This document shows positions 9,453 to 24,269 of a stretch of DNA of 64,000 nucleotides, piece by piece. The notes under the pieces were generated by a model, which saw nothing but the letters and a program-made list of their open reading frames with translations, was not told the origin of the DNA and did no database searches. The translations under genes and the position numbers were made by a program. The DNA lies in assembly GCA_014529385.2 (NCBI GenBank), contig CM043960.1, positions 117,684,043-117,748,042 of the forward strand. Direction: 5' to 3'. The stretch comes from Adiantum capillus-veneris. Lineage: Eukaryota; Streptophyta; Polypodiopsida; Polypodiales; Pteridaceae. Positions within the stretch are counted from its first letter, which is position 1, and each line of letters starts with the position of its first letter.

Positions 9453-11672
9453 TTAGCCCCCGGGATCAAACGGGAAACCAATCAATTGCCCCACTGTGAG
9501 CATTCCTTGAAAAAATTTGGACCATCCTCTAGGATCATAGGGAAAATACAATAATTTCCAATCATTACAACATAAACATACATTAACCCACAAATCTTCA
9601 TACAAACCGCCTGGATCATATGGCATATAAGTCAATTGCCCCGGACCATGCATATATCTGTCACCTTCTGGGTCAAAAGCTAGCTCACAATCCCCTACAT
9701 CATAGGGTAACATCAGATTCCATATGGCATCAGGTAGCATCAGATACTGCCATATCCCCTGTGCAATTGGCTCATCCAATTTTCGATCATCAATCACAGG
9801 TAGAAGCATTGGCAGTACGCCTTCACTCTCACTAGTATTGGAATCCGAATCATGCATATCTAAATATCGCAAGTCTCTGGTAAATTCCTCTTCATTAGGC
9901 TCAAAAGATGCATCTGAAAACAATTCTCTATCTCGTAGAGGCTCAAAATCAAGTAGTGCATCATTTAACAGCTGCATCAGATCATCATCGACTGCATCTG
10001 AACAAACTTTCTCATGCATGAATATAGAATGATTGGTATCCTTAGCATCTGTATTTGAGAACCCTTCCAAAGCTTCGTCCAGTAAGCACATAAGGTCCAG
10101 GTCCACCGCTTGAGAAGGTTTCTCAATCCTGTACATCTCACGTTGCTGCAATAAACAAGGATTTTCACATATGACATGCATACTAAACGCATCTGCAGTA
10201 AATTTCTCTTTACGTCTTTCACCCTCATCCAGATATCTTTGCACTTATGTAGCACAAAGTTCAGCATGCACATTGAAAATTTCATCTACTGCCCTGTCTG
10301 TACCATCAGCAGAATGAAACCAATCATATTCATCAACAAGAGATTGCACTTCACTATGCACCCCCTCTGAATCAGCATCATCAAGGTCATGATCATTCTG
10401 CCTTAGTGTGAGCCCTGTGTCACAAATTCTCGATAGAGAAGAAGTTTGCTCTCTCTCTGTATCACCATCATCAAAATCAGGATCAGTCTGCCAGTTTGGT
10501 AGCTCTAGGTCATAGAAGCGTGTCAAAGGAGGAGTCTGCACCCCCTCTGAATCCTCATAATCACGGTCAAGTGCAATTTCCCAATTTTGTAGCTGTGCTT
10601 CACAAAAACTTGTCAACGAAGGAGTCTGCACCCCCTCTAAATCAACATTTTGCAGATCTTCAAGCACATACTCTTGCTTAGCCAAGTCCTCAAAATCTGG
10701 TACATCCAAATTTGGTAAATCTGGTATATCAAAAGCCACGGTCCTGCTGCTCTCAACAACAGCCCTGCTGACATCTGTATCATTAATCAGCTCTTTGGCA
10801 AGACCTGTACCAGTATCTTCGATTACCTCTATGGTAGAATGTGCACCAGAAAAATTTTGCTCTAATTCTGGTTCAGTAGCAAAAGTATCAGTTGCGCCTG
10901 AATCTTTCTGCATGTCTACATGAATACCATTGCACTCATTCACTTCCTGAGCTTTAGCCAATTCATTATCTTGATTCCATGATTTGTTTTCTTCCTGTAC
11001 TACAGATATATGTTCTTTGAAAAATTCACCTTGCGTAGTTCGAGGCTGTAGAGACTCACTGTCAAGGAATTCTACTTCATGCACAACATCTGCAAAACCC
11101 AACTTTGCATACACAGCTTCAACTATGTCTTCATCATTAGCATGTAAGAAGGTAGCATCCTGCAGAATAAACTCATCAATCACAGCTTCTAACATTGATC
11201 GTACTTGTCCTCGGATATCTGCGTAGTCCAGTAGACTTGAACTCTGTTCTTGATAGCTTTCATACTGCTCATAACGTGCTTGCACAATAGCTTCTTTGAA
11301 ATACTCCCAGTCATCGTTGCAAGCTTTGGTAACTTCTTGAATCTACTCCTTCATATCTGAACTCACTAACTGCTCAAAAGATTTGACCATCAACTTTTCT
11401 GGTATCCCTCTTACCTTGGTCTCCAGTTCATAGCACTCTAGGTAGCCCTCTGGATCGTAGCCATCAAACACTCGTCTTTCGTCGTATACTGCATCTAACG
11501 CTGCATCCAAAGCTTCATCGATTTGATTTTTCTTCTTTACGGTCTCTATTTCAAGCAGAGATCCTTGAACCAATTGAAGCATCTTTGCAAAATCTGGAAC
11601 TGTTGACTTATCATCAAAACCGTTCGCACTTAATTCTGCAATCATCTTCATCATCTGCTCTAAATTCTCCAT
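9453..11672 (-). pseudogene. gag-like: Gag-like reading frame with two in-frame stops and internal repeats
   Basis: One continuous minus-strand frame from ATG 11672 to 9453 is broken only by TAG at 11343-11345 and TAA at 10245-10247. The first part (FDGYDPEGYLECYELE ... WEYFKEAIV) resembles the gag capsid region of Ty3-type elements. The middle is acidic and carries three approximate 32-residue repeats beginning EGVQTPSLT, EGVQTPPLT and EREQTSSLS, then two LLDEAL-type repeats. The end carries four spaced (Y/F)DP(G/R/E)G motifs, the last at the stop. No protease, RT or integrase follows, so it may be a gag-only or internally deleted element. Sequence just before the ATG (GGTGAACCCAACG) resembles retroelement leaders. 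A fast-evolving host gene is the alternative. Confidence 0.5.
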
Positions 11673-13560
11673 CTTTACCTCTCACCCCGGCTCGTTTCGC
11701 GTTGGGTTCACCAAAGATGTCGGGGGATATGTGTTCGCTACGTGACTCGGGCAGGCGCGGGGCATCTGGCTGTGGGAGGTGTGAAAGAGAGAGAACAAGA
11801 ACAATAGATGCAACTGAACCTGGTAATCGCCGTAATCATTAATTAATTGATTAATGCTTGAGTACAACTTAATCTTTAGCCAAGGCGGGCTGTTAACAGC
11901 GCCGTCACTTGGATCATCTGCTAACTAGGAGCTTAAGCTTCCGTTTACAAGATTACCGGGCCGTTAACGACACCGGACTTAAGAAAATGCTTAATCAACT
12001 TCGGGCTGATGTCGGTGATGAGATTTCCTTCTGTCGCTTTATTTGCCTCATTTACCTCATGGATTCTGCAAGTTTCGATTCTGCTCACTGCTTCAATTAT
12101 CAAGCTTCAATTCACTCCATTAATTGGCGTTCTCCTGCTCTTGACCTCTTGCTTCCTTTATTGCTTCAGTTCCCCGCTCTACTTTCATTCGATGAGCGTA
12201 TTCTGCGTAACTTAAATTCCTGAGTTTGGTTGCCCTAATTCTCTCTCCTTTCTTAACTCGCTTGAGAGAGAGAGATAGCCTTGCTCGGTCGTCAAAGCTC
12301 TATTTCGAGAGCCTTCCTTCGAGTCTTGCTTCAAGCCTTGCTTTGAGTCTTGCTCCTTGCCTTTGTCTGTTGAACTAAGTCTGGAGTTCGAGGAGAGAGT
12401 GCAAGAGAGAGAAAACCTTCACTTCCTTTGATAGCCGAGGACAAGCCGAGGACAAGAGAAGAAGGAGAGTTTTGCCTCCTCCCTTCCGAGCTTCCCCCGC
12501 TCCTTTGCTCTCCTTCGAACTTCCCTCACCTCTCCTTGCCTTCGAGTTCCTCTCGCATGCAATAGTCCCTCGGTTCCTTTGCTTGGCCGCCTCCTCGTTG
12601 CTTACCGAGCATGAGAGTGAGAGAGAGAGAGAGCACGTTGTGCTCCGAGGATGAGAGCGAGGGAGAGGTAGATTTGCTCCTAGCTCCTTGCTCCGAGCCC
12701 TTCCCTCCTCTTCCTTGGAATAGTCCTCCCCTCATGCCAAAAACCGGCCGCTATTAATAGCTTGGCCCCTCCCTTAGCAACGACGGCGCCGTCGTTGCTA
12801 GGGCCGTGGGAAGCAATTTAATGACGTGGCAAGTCCGGATTTCAAGCAGCGCCGAAATTGCCGCTTTCGACCCCAAACGTCTGCGCCTCGGCGAGCTGAC
12901 CAACATTCGACTCGCCACCACTCTCGTCTGAGCACCCCTACGGCCTGCGCGAGCACAACTCCCCTTTCTGCGCCTTCGCTGTCTCAGGCCATCGCCATTT
13001 TATTTTCCCTTTTTCTTTTTACACACAACATGTGTGTTAATTCTAAAAATAGGCGGCCATTGTGATTCTCATTGTGGGCGGGCGGCCTTTGGGTTATGGG
13101 CCCTTGGGTCTTTATGCACCTTTGGGCGGCATTGGCCATGCCCTTTAATCGGGCCGCCTTCGCTTAAGTGGGTGGCCGGCTTCCCTCGTAAGGGCACCAC
13201 ATTTGTCATGCATATCGGCACTGCCTTGTTGGTTATATCCCGCAGTCAATGCATTCCGAGAGGTCACATTCTTTACACGAAGCTCTTTAAGCACTTTTTG
13301 TGCTTTCGTAAAACAGCATCACATTTAGTATACACATCGGCCAAGGAATGCCAAGCACGACAACCTCCTTCAGCAGTCCTCGACTAACAATATGATCATG
13401 AATTTTATTGTCAATACCGATGTCTCGAGTAATACCAAAATTACCTAGCTCAGCAGTGCCGACAACAGACGCCGGACTCTGCCTGCCAAGCTGTAAATCC
13501 CTTTGGACTTCTCAAACTGCATAAAATGCTTACAGACCGTGCTGAGGCTAAAAAATTACC
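11673..13560. other. C/T-rich leader-like region, no gene
   Basis: Strongly pyrimidine-biased + strand with short degenerate repeats of the CTTCGAGTCTTGC type (about 12310-12360) and several GAGAGA runs. CTATTAATAG near 12751 could act as a TATA box on either strand. It may contain the LTR and leader of the gag-like unit on its left, but I could not define LTR ends. Confidence 0.4.
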
Positions 13561-16936
<3,376 letters not shown>

Positions 16937-16962
16937 CAGGGATTTCAAAATGACGTGATCAC
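16937..16962 (+). repeat. Left terminal inverted repeat of hAT A
   Basis: CAGGGATTTCAAAATGACG matches the left end of element B (GAGGGATTTAATATTTACG) and the reverse complement of its right end (CAAGGATTTCATTAACG). The 8 bases before it are GTGACAAG; I found no matching copy on the right. Confidence 0.75.
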
Positions 16963-17049
16963 ACTATAATTTCAGGTTAATAACAATAGAAATGCAAAAT
17001 AACAAATATTATGTTAATTGACATTCATCTTTTTTGACCTGCAAGGAGA

Positions 17050-17149
17050 CTTGGAGACCGGCTCGAGGCCCGCCGGGCTAAGTAGTTGGACTGTCGGGCC
17101 CGCCGGGTAAAGCAATTTCCCCACCGGGCCCGCCGTGGCTATATAAAGG
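17050..17149 (+). promoter_or_regulatory. Left subterminal GC array and TATA box of hAT A
   Basis: Three copies of a GGGCCCGCCGGG-like motif lie within 90 bases, followed at once by CTATATAAAGG (17139-17149). The same arrangement recurs at all four ends of the two elements, in otherwise AT-rich DNA. Likely roles are transposase binding and control of the inward promoter; this is inference. Confidence 0.65.
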
Positions 17150-17334
17150 CGACGCCGGTGCTTGTCTTTTTCACAAGAGAGGTACATTGAAAAGTCTTCT
17201 TCACCAAACTTTCTAGCAGCTTTCCACATTCTCAAAGCAGTGTAGCAGTAATTTTTTAATCCATTCCTTATTTTATTGATGTTTTTTTGAGTTTTTTTGC
17301 GTGAAAACTTAAAGGTATAAAATTTCTTTTATCA

Positions 17335-18590
17335 AATCATCGTACGTGGATGCACTTGCGGCTAGGTGTGTCATTGCAAAATCGTACGATGATTATGTTT
17401 TATATTGCTCCTGCTCCCAGTCATTCATGCTTCGACACATGGTTGCAATTGCGACTAGGTGTGTTGCTGCTAGAATGACAGGAGCATCTGTTTGAAAGAA
17501 GTCACCGTGCGTGGATGCACTGGCACATGGTTGCAATTGCGGCTAGGTGTGTCATTGAAAAAGCGTAGGGTGGCTATGTTTTATGTTGCTCCCAGTCATT
17601 CATGCTTCGACACATGGTTGAAAATGCGACTAGGTGTGTTGCTGCTAGAATGACAGGAGCATCTATTTGAAAGAAGTCACCGTGCGTGGATGCACTGGCA
17701 CATGGTTGCAAATGCGGCTAGGTCTGTCATTGCAAAAATGCAAGATGACTATGTTTTATGTTGCTTCCCGTCATTCATGCTTTGGCACATGGTTGCAATT
17801 GCGACTAGGTGTGTTGCTGCTAGATTGACGGTAGCATCTAACGCATGAATGTGTGCTCAAATAATTTCATAATGTTTCATATGCTTGAATCTTGAAAGAC
17901 GAAATCGTGCGTGGATGCACTGGCACATGGTTGCAATTGCGACTAGGTGTTTGCTGCTAGAATGACGGGAGCATCTCTTTGAAAGAAGTCACCGTGTGTG
18001 GATGCACTGGCACATGGTTGCAATTGCGGCTAGGTGTGTCATTGCAAAAGCGTAGGGTGACTATGTTTTATGTTTCTCCTAGTCATTCATGCTTCGGCAC
18101 ATGGTTGCAATTGCGACTAGGTGTGTTGCTGCTAGAATGACAAGAGCATCTGTTTGAAAGAAGTCACCGTACGTGGATGCACTGGCACATGGTTGCAATT
18201 GCGGCTAGGTGTGTCATTGCAAAAGCGTAGGGTGACTATGTTTTATGTTGCTCCCAATCATTCATGCTTCGGCACATGGTTGCAATTGCGACTAGGTGTG
18301 TTGCTGCTAGAATGAAAGGAGCATCTGTTTGAAAGAATTCACCGTGCGTGGATGCACTGGCACATGGTTGCAGTTGCGGCTAGGTGTGTCATTGCAAAAG
18401 TGTAGGGTGACTATGTTTTATGTTGCTCCCAGTCATTCATGCTTCGGCACATGGTTGCAATTGCAACTAGGTGTGTTGCTGCTAGAATGACAGGAGCATC
18501 TGTTTGTAAGTTGTTGTACGGTGAGGCATTGGTACATGGTTGCAATTGCGATTAGGTGTGTCATTGCAAAAGCGTACGAGATCTATGGTC
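17335..18590 (+). repeat. Tandem array of 14 stem-loop units in the cargo leader of hAT A
   Basis: Units of about 88 bp alternate between two stem types, giving a 175-bp higher-order period. Each unit is an imperfect palindrome around a 20-nt loop, TGGTTGCAATTGCGGCTAGG or its GCGACTAGG variant. The first unit (17335-17394) has a shortened loop and a perfect 12-bp outer stem, AATCATCGTACG with CGTACGATGATT. The other stems pair GTCACC-type arms (odd units) or GCTCC/GTCATTC-type arms (even units). The core GCGGCTA/GCGACTA recurs at about 88-base spacing from 17358 to 18547, with one longer gap near 17830-17905. The array lies between the promoter and the kinase ATG, probably in a leader intron. 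Confidence 0.85.
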
Positions 18591-18689
18591 TATACTGCAC
18601 TTTTTCTTTCACGTAGAAAAGATCCAAATGCAGTGGCACATAGTTATATTTCACAATGTGTTGTTTGCAATAATACCATTGCAGGCAAA

Positions 18690-20171
18690 ATGGATCCTTC
18701 TGCTACTTCAATGATAGAGTTCAAAAAGAAAATTAGACAATTGTTGATTACAATTGTCAGTGCACTAGATCCCGACGATATAGCGCAGATTGTTGCAGAT
18801 GAGTCTAGATTGCAATCATTATACAGTGAGATTGCCCGCAAAATGTTGTTGTTATATCCATACAAAACAACCGAATCAATAATCTCATTACTGAGCAGTT
18901 GGGTGGGCAATTTGCCCAAGGTGGCCTCTGATTTGAAAGAGGAATGCCCTAAAGAAGTAGACAAGGGTAAGCTAGAGCATTGGAACGCGAGATGGAGAGC
19001 TGAAAAGGAGAGGTCAAGGCGAGCATCCCACATAGACACACAGTTTGGCCTAAGCAAGAAAATGCGAATGGCTATCACCAGAGTTATGGGGAGTAGCCAA
19101 GTTGGAGAACCGTTTATTGAGGAGGCTGCCATTGAGGGAACATCGGATTCTACTACTTCTGCCAGTCACCTGGAGAGCAGTATATACAATTCTAAATGTA
19201 GTATGACTTTGGGCATTCCAAATAAGTCCATTAAGAAGATCAAGAAACTTGGGTCAGGGGCTTATGGCACAGGGTGGCAAGTTCAAATCAAAGGGATTAG
19301 TTTCCTTCCTGCAACGAATACTTATTGTGCCAAGGAGTTCAAAGGACAGGCGAAGCATCAGTGGAAAAGCTTTGCATCAAAAAGTGGGGTAGATCTCAAC
19401 CATAGAGGGATTGTGAGGAGTATTGCCCACTCTGTAACGTTGCCATGGTTTCTGATATTCCCCTACTTCAATGGGGGAACTTTAGGTGATCTTATGGAGA
19501 CAGTGCCCCTTCCACATGGCTCTTTCACGACGCTTGTAGCGCATCAAGAGGGGAAAGGAAAGATACCTGAAGACTTTAAATGGGAGCAGCCCTCTGAAGA
19601 CAAGAAAACACGTATCAAGAGCCTGTGCAATCATGCTCCCTCGTTGATCCATGCCTTGGTGAAGGCATTGCGATTCGCACATGACGAGGGAGTGATCCAC
19701 AATGATCTCCATCCATGGAACATCATGTTGGAATTTACCAAGGATCTCACTCCCCGTATTGGAATAATTGATTGGGGATTGGCTCTGCGTGTTGGCTTAG
19801 AGACACAAAAGACCAACAATACCGATGAAAACTGGCAAAAGCTTCATCCTTGGCAAGCTCCTGAGTTACTTGATGGCAAGAATTTATGCCCATGGACCAA
19901 GGCCACAGATGTGTACGCCATAGGATGGGTGATATGGCAATTTTGTAAGTTTTGTGGAGAGTTCTCTGACTACTACAGCACAGATTGGTTCAAACATAAG
20001 GTTTCAGTGGAGGTACAAGCCATATCTAGGATTGTTGTGGAAGGTTGGGTGAGGAAGAAATCCACAGACAGAAAGACCTTGGCACTTTTGGACGAAGAAT
20101 TAGAAAGATTTGAAGCCCAGCCAAAACGATGCTTACGCCCTCCCTCTGAAATGAGTGTAGCCTTTTTTTGA
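18690..20171 (+). CDS. Atypical protein kinase-like cargo protein of hAT A (493 aa)
   Basis: A transposon-borne protein with a C-terminal kinase fold. Visible motifs are the glycine loop GSGAYGTG (from G188), a candidate catalytic lysine in CAKEF (K215), HNDLHPWN (D339, N344; HND replaces the usual HRD), DWG (D361; replaces DFG), APE (390-392) and DVYAIGWVIW. All residues needed for phosphotransfer are present in form, but the HND/DWG variants set it apart from standard plant kinases. The first 170 residues are helical and charged, with no known domain. The start was set at ATG 18690, which follows TTGCAG, an acceptor-like site; upstream in-frame codons fall in the repeat array. The homologous gene in element B matches over its length but is broken. 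Substrate unknown; interference with host silencing is speculation. Confidence 0.85.
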   Translation: MDPSATSMIEFKKKIRQLLITIVSALDPDDIAQIVADESRLQSLYSEIARKMLLLYPYKTTESIISLLSSWVGNLPKVASDLKEECPKEVDKGKLEHWNARWRAEKERSRRASHIDTQFGLSKKMRMAITRVMGSSQVGEPFIEEAAIEGTSDSTTSASHLESSIYNSKCSMTLGIPNKSIKKIKKLGSGAYGTGWQVQIKGISFLPATNTYCAKEFKGQAKHQWKSFASKSGVDLNHRGIVRSIAHSVTLPWFLIFPYFNGGTLGDLMETVPLPHGSFTTLVAHQEGKGKIPEDFKWEQPSEDKKTRIKSLCNHAPSLIHALVKALRFAHDEGVIHNDLHPWNIMLEFTKDLTPRIGIIDWGLALRVGLETQKTNNTDENWQKLHPWQAPELLDGKNLCPWTKATDVYAIGWVIWQFCKFCGEFSDYYSTDWFKHKVSVEVQAISRIVVEGWVRKKSTDRKTLALLDEELERFEAQPKRCLRPPSEMSVAFF

Positions 20172-20577
20172 TGGATATATGATGTACTTTATGAAGCAGG
20201 GTTTTCTGAGACTTTTGACTTATAAAAACACTTTTAAAAATTGGGTATTATGCGCCATGGATGATGTATGAGTAATAAAAACACTTTGTTATATCTCAAT
20301 AGACAAAAAATTTTCTATGAGTTTTGTTTTTTCTCTTAAGTTTCAAGCAATAAGCCACGTGGACTCACTGATTGTCATTCATTGATTTAAAAAATGGTGG
20401 TTACTCTTATATCAATTGATTGTCGTAAGATGGTGGTTATTCTAATATCAATTGATTGTCGTAAAATGGTGGTTAAAATTATAGCAATTGATTGTCGTAA
20501 AATGGTGGTTACTCTTATAGCAATTGATTATCATTAAGTTTGTATGACGTAACTGAAGTATAGTGTTTAATCAGGAT
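20172..20577 (+). repeat. Intergenic region with 36-bp tandem repeat (4 copies at 20394-20535)
   Basis: ATGGTGG recurs at 20394, 20430, 20466 and 20502, exactly 36 bases apart, each followed by a TCAATTGATTGTCG-like block. The rest is AT-rich 3' UTR-like sequence. TTTAATCAG directly before the next ATG resembles an intron acceptor. Confidence 0.8.
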
Positions 20578-21534
20578 ATGGATAATGATAATCAAAGGGC
20601 TAAGCGCGCTTTTGAGCGTCTCAGATCCATGTGTCAAGGCGGTGGAGTGAACGACACCGCTCGAATTGCAGCTCGTTGCTCCCAGTGGGCCAACCCAGTG
20701 GGTACACAATGGAAAGAGGTGAACACTAGGATTGACCGAGACATGGTCAAATCCACATGGCCAGGCGTTGCAGATGACAACATCAATAAAGGCCGACTCA
20801 AGCTATCACAATGCATTAATGCATACATACGAGACAATGGAGAGAACATATATCTCGATGTTATGGGTCATCCTATGCATCATATGGATAGTCCATTGTG
20901 GTTTGCCAAGATGTTATACATGCATTATGTCTTGGGTGAAGCAGTGGACTTTAGCTCAAGGACACCTCACATGACGGTTGAGGACATTCGCAGTACTGCA
21001 ATCACCGTCACATGGCAAGAGATGTCATTGGCACTAGAAGGTGCATCAATGGAAGTGCACCAAGTTAAGGAGGAGCTTCAAACTCAACTCAGGCAAGCAT
21101 CACAAGCTACACAAGGCTCTCATGCAGAAGAAACCCTAAATAGAGACTTGCAAAGGGAGGTGAAGGTGCTATCTCGCCACGTAAAAGAGTTAGAGGCGAC
21201 TATAAAAAAACAAAATGCTGCCACATTGATTGAGCACCCAACATCTATTGAGGCCCCTCCAGCTTCTGGTGAGCACGGTGGTCCTTGCCCCATATGTAGA
21301 TCATTCTTTCATGAGTGGTGTGGTCACCTCAGCTTGCCATGCGGACATATGTATCATATATCATGCTTGATGCAAAGCATGATGAATAACTTTCATTGTG
21401 CTATATTTGAGTTTGAGATATCCAAAAAGCTATATGCAATGTTCAAAATGTCTGAAGACTATAATAAGCTTAAAGGTCAGCGTGAACAGGAGAATGAAGA
21501 TATTCTCACAAATATTTCACTATCACTTGGATAG
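20578..21534 (+). CDS. Coiled-coil RING-H2 cargo protein of hAT A (318 aa), last zinc ligand changed
   Basis: The N-terminal 130 residues form a conserved domain of unknown function (SQWANPVGTQWKEVN, MVKSTWP, WFAKMLYMHYV) shared with element B. A coiled coil follows (about residues 155-215). A RING-H2 finger at 237-277 has ligands C237, C240, C255, H257, H260, C263 and C274, but the eighth position is F277 where Cys is expected. RING-H2 proteins are typically ubiquitin E3 ligases that recruit an E2 enzyme. Loss of one zinc ligand may weaken this copy. In element B the eighth Cys is present, so Phe is probably a secondary change. The ATG at 20578 follows an acceptor-like TTTAATCAG. The pairing with the kinase gene is kept in both elements. 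Confidence 0.85.
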   Translation: MDNDNQRAKRAFERLRSMCQGGGVNDTARIAARCSQWANPVGTQWKEVNTRIDRDMVKSTWPGVADDNINKGRLKLSQCINAYIRDNGENIYLDVMGHPMHHMDSPLWFAKMLYMHYVLGEAVDFSSRTPHMTVEDIRSTAITVTWQEMSLALEGASMEVHQVKEELQTQLRQASQATQGSHAEETLNRDLQREVKVLSRHVKELEATIKKQNAATLIEHPTSIEAPPASGEHGGPCPICRSFFHEWCGHLSLPCGHMYHISCLMQSMMNNFHCAIFEFEISKKLYAMFKMSEDYNKLKGQREQENEDILTNISLSLG

Positions 21535-21822
21535 TTTTTGTAACATTTGAAAACATTTACTCGTTGTCTTGCGAGAATTTATTAGTGAATTGTGAATTGT
21601 CTTCACTTCAGCTTCAATTATGATATGTGATAATGCAAAGATTTGTTAGGGCTTTGTATATTATGAAGCTTTAATAGTGATTTGTGGCCTTGTAAAGGTT
21701 TTTAAGGGCTTCGTTTATTATTAAGCAAATGTCTAAACCTTAAACTAAATATTAAAAAAAAGCTTATAAGATGAACAGTTTCTAAACTTAAAGAGTAGTC
21801 ACTCAATGGATTCGATAATCTA
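21535..21822. other. Convergent 3' ends between RING gene and transposase
   Basis: AT-rich spacer between the convergently transcribed cargo genes (+) and transposase (-). No gene or clear terminator is recognisable. Confidence 0.6.
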
Positions 21823-24117
21823 TTAATTAAACCACCGTCGCTTGCTGCAACGGGTCAAAGTTGGCTCAATTTCCAAATTCTCTTCAATCTCTTCTAACGT
21901 ACATGTAGTTTCTACTTCATGAGATTCCCCTTGCAGCTCACTGTCTTCGTCCACCTTATCATTGGTTACATCAAAAGTCCAGCTCGGCATCTCCTCTTTG
22001 TAGTTCTTAGCTTGCACTCTTGCCAATAGCCGATGGTTGCAGTACATATACACTAATTTTTCAGCTCTTGAATTTAGAAGGCTGTTTCTGATGGTGGAAT
22101 GTACATATTTATATGTACTCCAGTTTCTCTTAGAACTTGAATTGGATGCACATTGGGCTAGGATTCTAACAGCTAGGCATTTAAGGGTGGGTGCACTACC
22201 ACCATTCATCATCCACCACTTCCACGCTGGTTGCTCTGTGGCAAGTTTCTGCACAAATTCTGTACCAAACTTACCCTCTTTGAGTTTAAACTTCGTAAGA
22301 TCAGTAACAGCTGATGCATGCTCATCAGGATCATCATAAAACGTGCCTATCACATCATAAAAGTCTTCCAGCACCTCCTCATCAAGTTTGTCTATTTCCA
22401 TTGCCCAATACTCTGGATCCAATAAGAAAGCTACGCTGTGTAGTGGACTATGTGCTCCAACCCATCGACCATGCACATACTTTCTCAAAATTTCTCTCCT
22501 CTTTTGAGTGAATGGTGTCTTCCAAGGCTTCACAATTGGCTCCTTGGGCTCCTCTGGATTTGCAAGGCTTTCTTGAACAGTCCACCAAGCCATCCACACC
22601 TTACCTATGTTAGGCAAGGCAGAATCTAGTTGGCGTAATGCGAGCATAATTGGCATCATGACATTGTGCACATCCACCACATCATCCCAAAAGTGGCGAT
22701 CAGCTAGTAGATCTCTGATCAGCCCTATTTTTCTTTTTATCTTCTCCCTTTGACCAGCCTCCCATTCTGAAAAAGTGGCACAAACAAATGTCTCCATCAC
22801 AGCATTCTTATTTTTTATTAGTGATTCTACCGTATAGTAGTTGGTGCAAAATCTAGTTTCGCATGGCAGTTTTAACATAGTAGACATCCTCTGACGGTAC
22901 ATATCAAGAATCCTCTGACGCTTCAAAACAAACTTGACTATTAAGCGAGCATTGTCTACTATCCATTTGAAGCACTCTGTGTCCTCCCTCTTGTACCAAT
23001 CTTGCAATACCAAGTTCAAGTTGTGTGTACTGCAACCAGCACTATATAGGTGAGAGAAGCGACTTTCAAGTATCCTACCTGCAGCCCTGCAATTTTTGGC
23101 ATTTTCCATGATTACTTGGACAACATTTTCTTTTCCAAGTTCCTCAACTACGTCGCCAATGATGTCAGCTATAAAACTGCCAGACTTTATTTGACCAGAG
23201 CTATCCACAGCTTTGATAAAACATTCACCATGAGGACATACAAGCATGATTTTGATCAATGGCCACCTTTGAACATTGGACCAACCATCACTAACTATGG
23301 TGTATCCAGATTGTTCTGTTGCATTTAATATTACCCTTTGAATATCCTGTTGTGTGCTTGTGTAACATTTATCTAGCAGTTGGTTTCTCATATGGTGATA
23401 TGTTGAAGGGGTAAATCCAGCACCATACTCCCCAATGCGTTTCCAAGCTGACTTCCATGCATCACGGGTGACAATGGCCAATGATCCCCCAGTGAAATAG
23501 ACGGCTTTAGCTAGTGCAAGTTGTGCTTCTTCTAAGGCAAGTGTTTTGAAGCTCGTCTGTAAGCTAACCTGTCTACTTTTTGACGATCCTACCTGAAAGT
23601 CAGGAGATCCATGGTTTGGAGGTGTAGTTCCATCGATATGAGAAGTTGGTTCCATGCTTTGAGTGCTTCCATTGGTGGGCGTTACACCCAATGATCTCTC
23701 ATACTAGTTTGATCTTATCGATACCGGGGTGTGATGGTCGAAAGTAGAGAGTTTTGATATTTTTCTCGTGGAAATTAGCTTACCAATTAAAGCTTTTAAG
23801 CGCATAGCTGCTTCTTCTACACCTAAGCCCTTGCACTTTCCTCCTTGGATTCTGGTATTGCCACCTATCAAATGATCCCTTATTCTTGGTGCTCCTCCAG
23901 ATTTCTCTTCGCCACAAAAGTTACATTTCCAATCTTGATACTTATTTAAATTTGTGGAAAAATTCCACTCGCTTCCTGGAATTTTTCCACCTGCCTTTCG
24001 CTTGCCCTGCGAAGTGGTGCCCTGCGAAGCAGGACCTGGTATCGAGGTAGGAGGTCTCCTCAAGGAAGCCAGGCTTGAGACACCAACATCACCGCTCACA
24101 TTCCCAGTGGAAGACAT
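21823..24117 (-). pseudogene. hAT transposase of element A (BED zinc finger, DUF659, hAT dimerisation) with one in-frame TAG
   Basis: This is the cut-and-paste transposase. Counting from ATG 24117, a BED-type finger uses C65, C68, H82 and C95. A TAG at 23706-23704 (codon 138) interrupts the linker, and the frame continues unshifted to 21823. The DUF659 part holds SDGW (D277), then MENAKN at about 338, where hAT enzymes have Asp (element B: LDNTKN). CSTH follows. The C-terminal hAT dimerisation region (KWWMMNGG ... NSSSKRNWS) has Lys at about 663 in place of the conserved Glu that in Hermes is the third catalytic residue. Two of three catalytic positions are therefore altered, and this copy is probably inactive even if the stop is read through. 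TATTGCAG just upstream of the ATG resembles an intron acceptor. Confidence 0.9.
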
Positions 24118-24269
24118 ACTTATTGGATGCCTGCAATACCAATAAACATAGCTCAGTATGCTATCGCTTCTTTCAAGTATTATTCAAACCAAACATTAGT
24201 GTTATAATCAATATCACACACAAGTGTAGTAGTGAAGCTTGAAGGGAATAAACCTCAATCTACTCAAAC

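Noticed and set aside
17335-20535. Regular tandem repeats that might suggest a CRISPR array
   Set aside because: Units are contiguous or diverged throughout with no unique spacers, and the context is a plant transposon.
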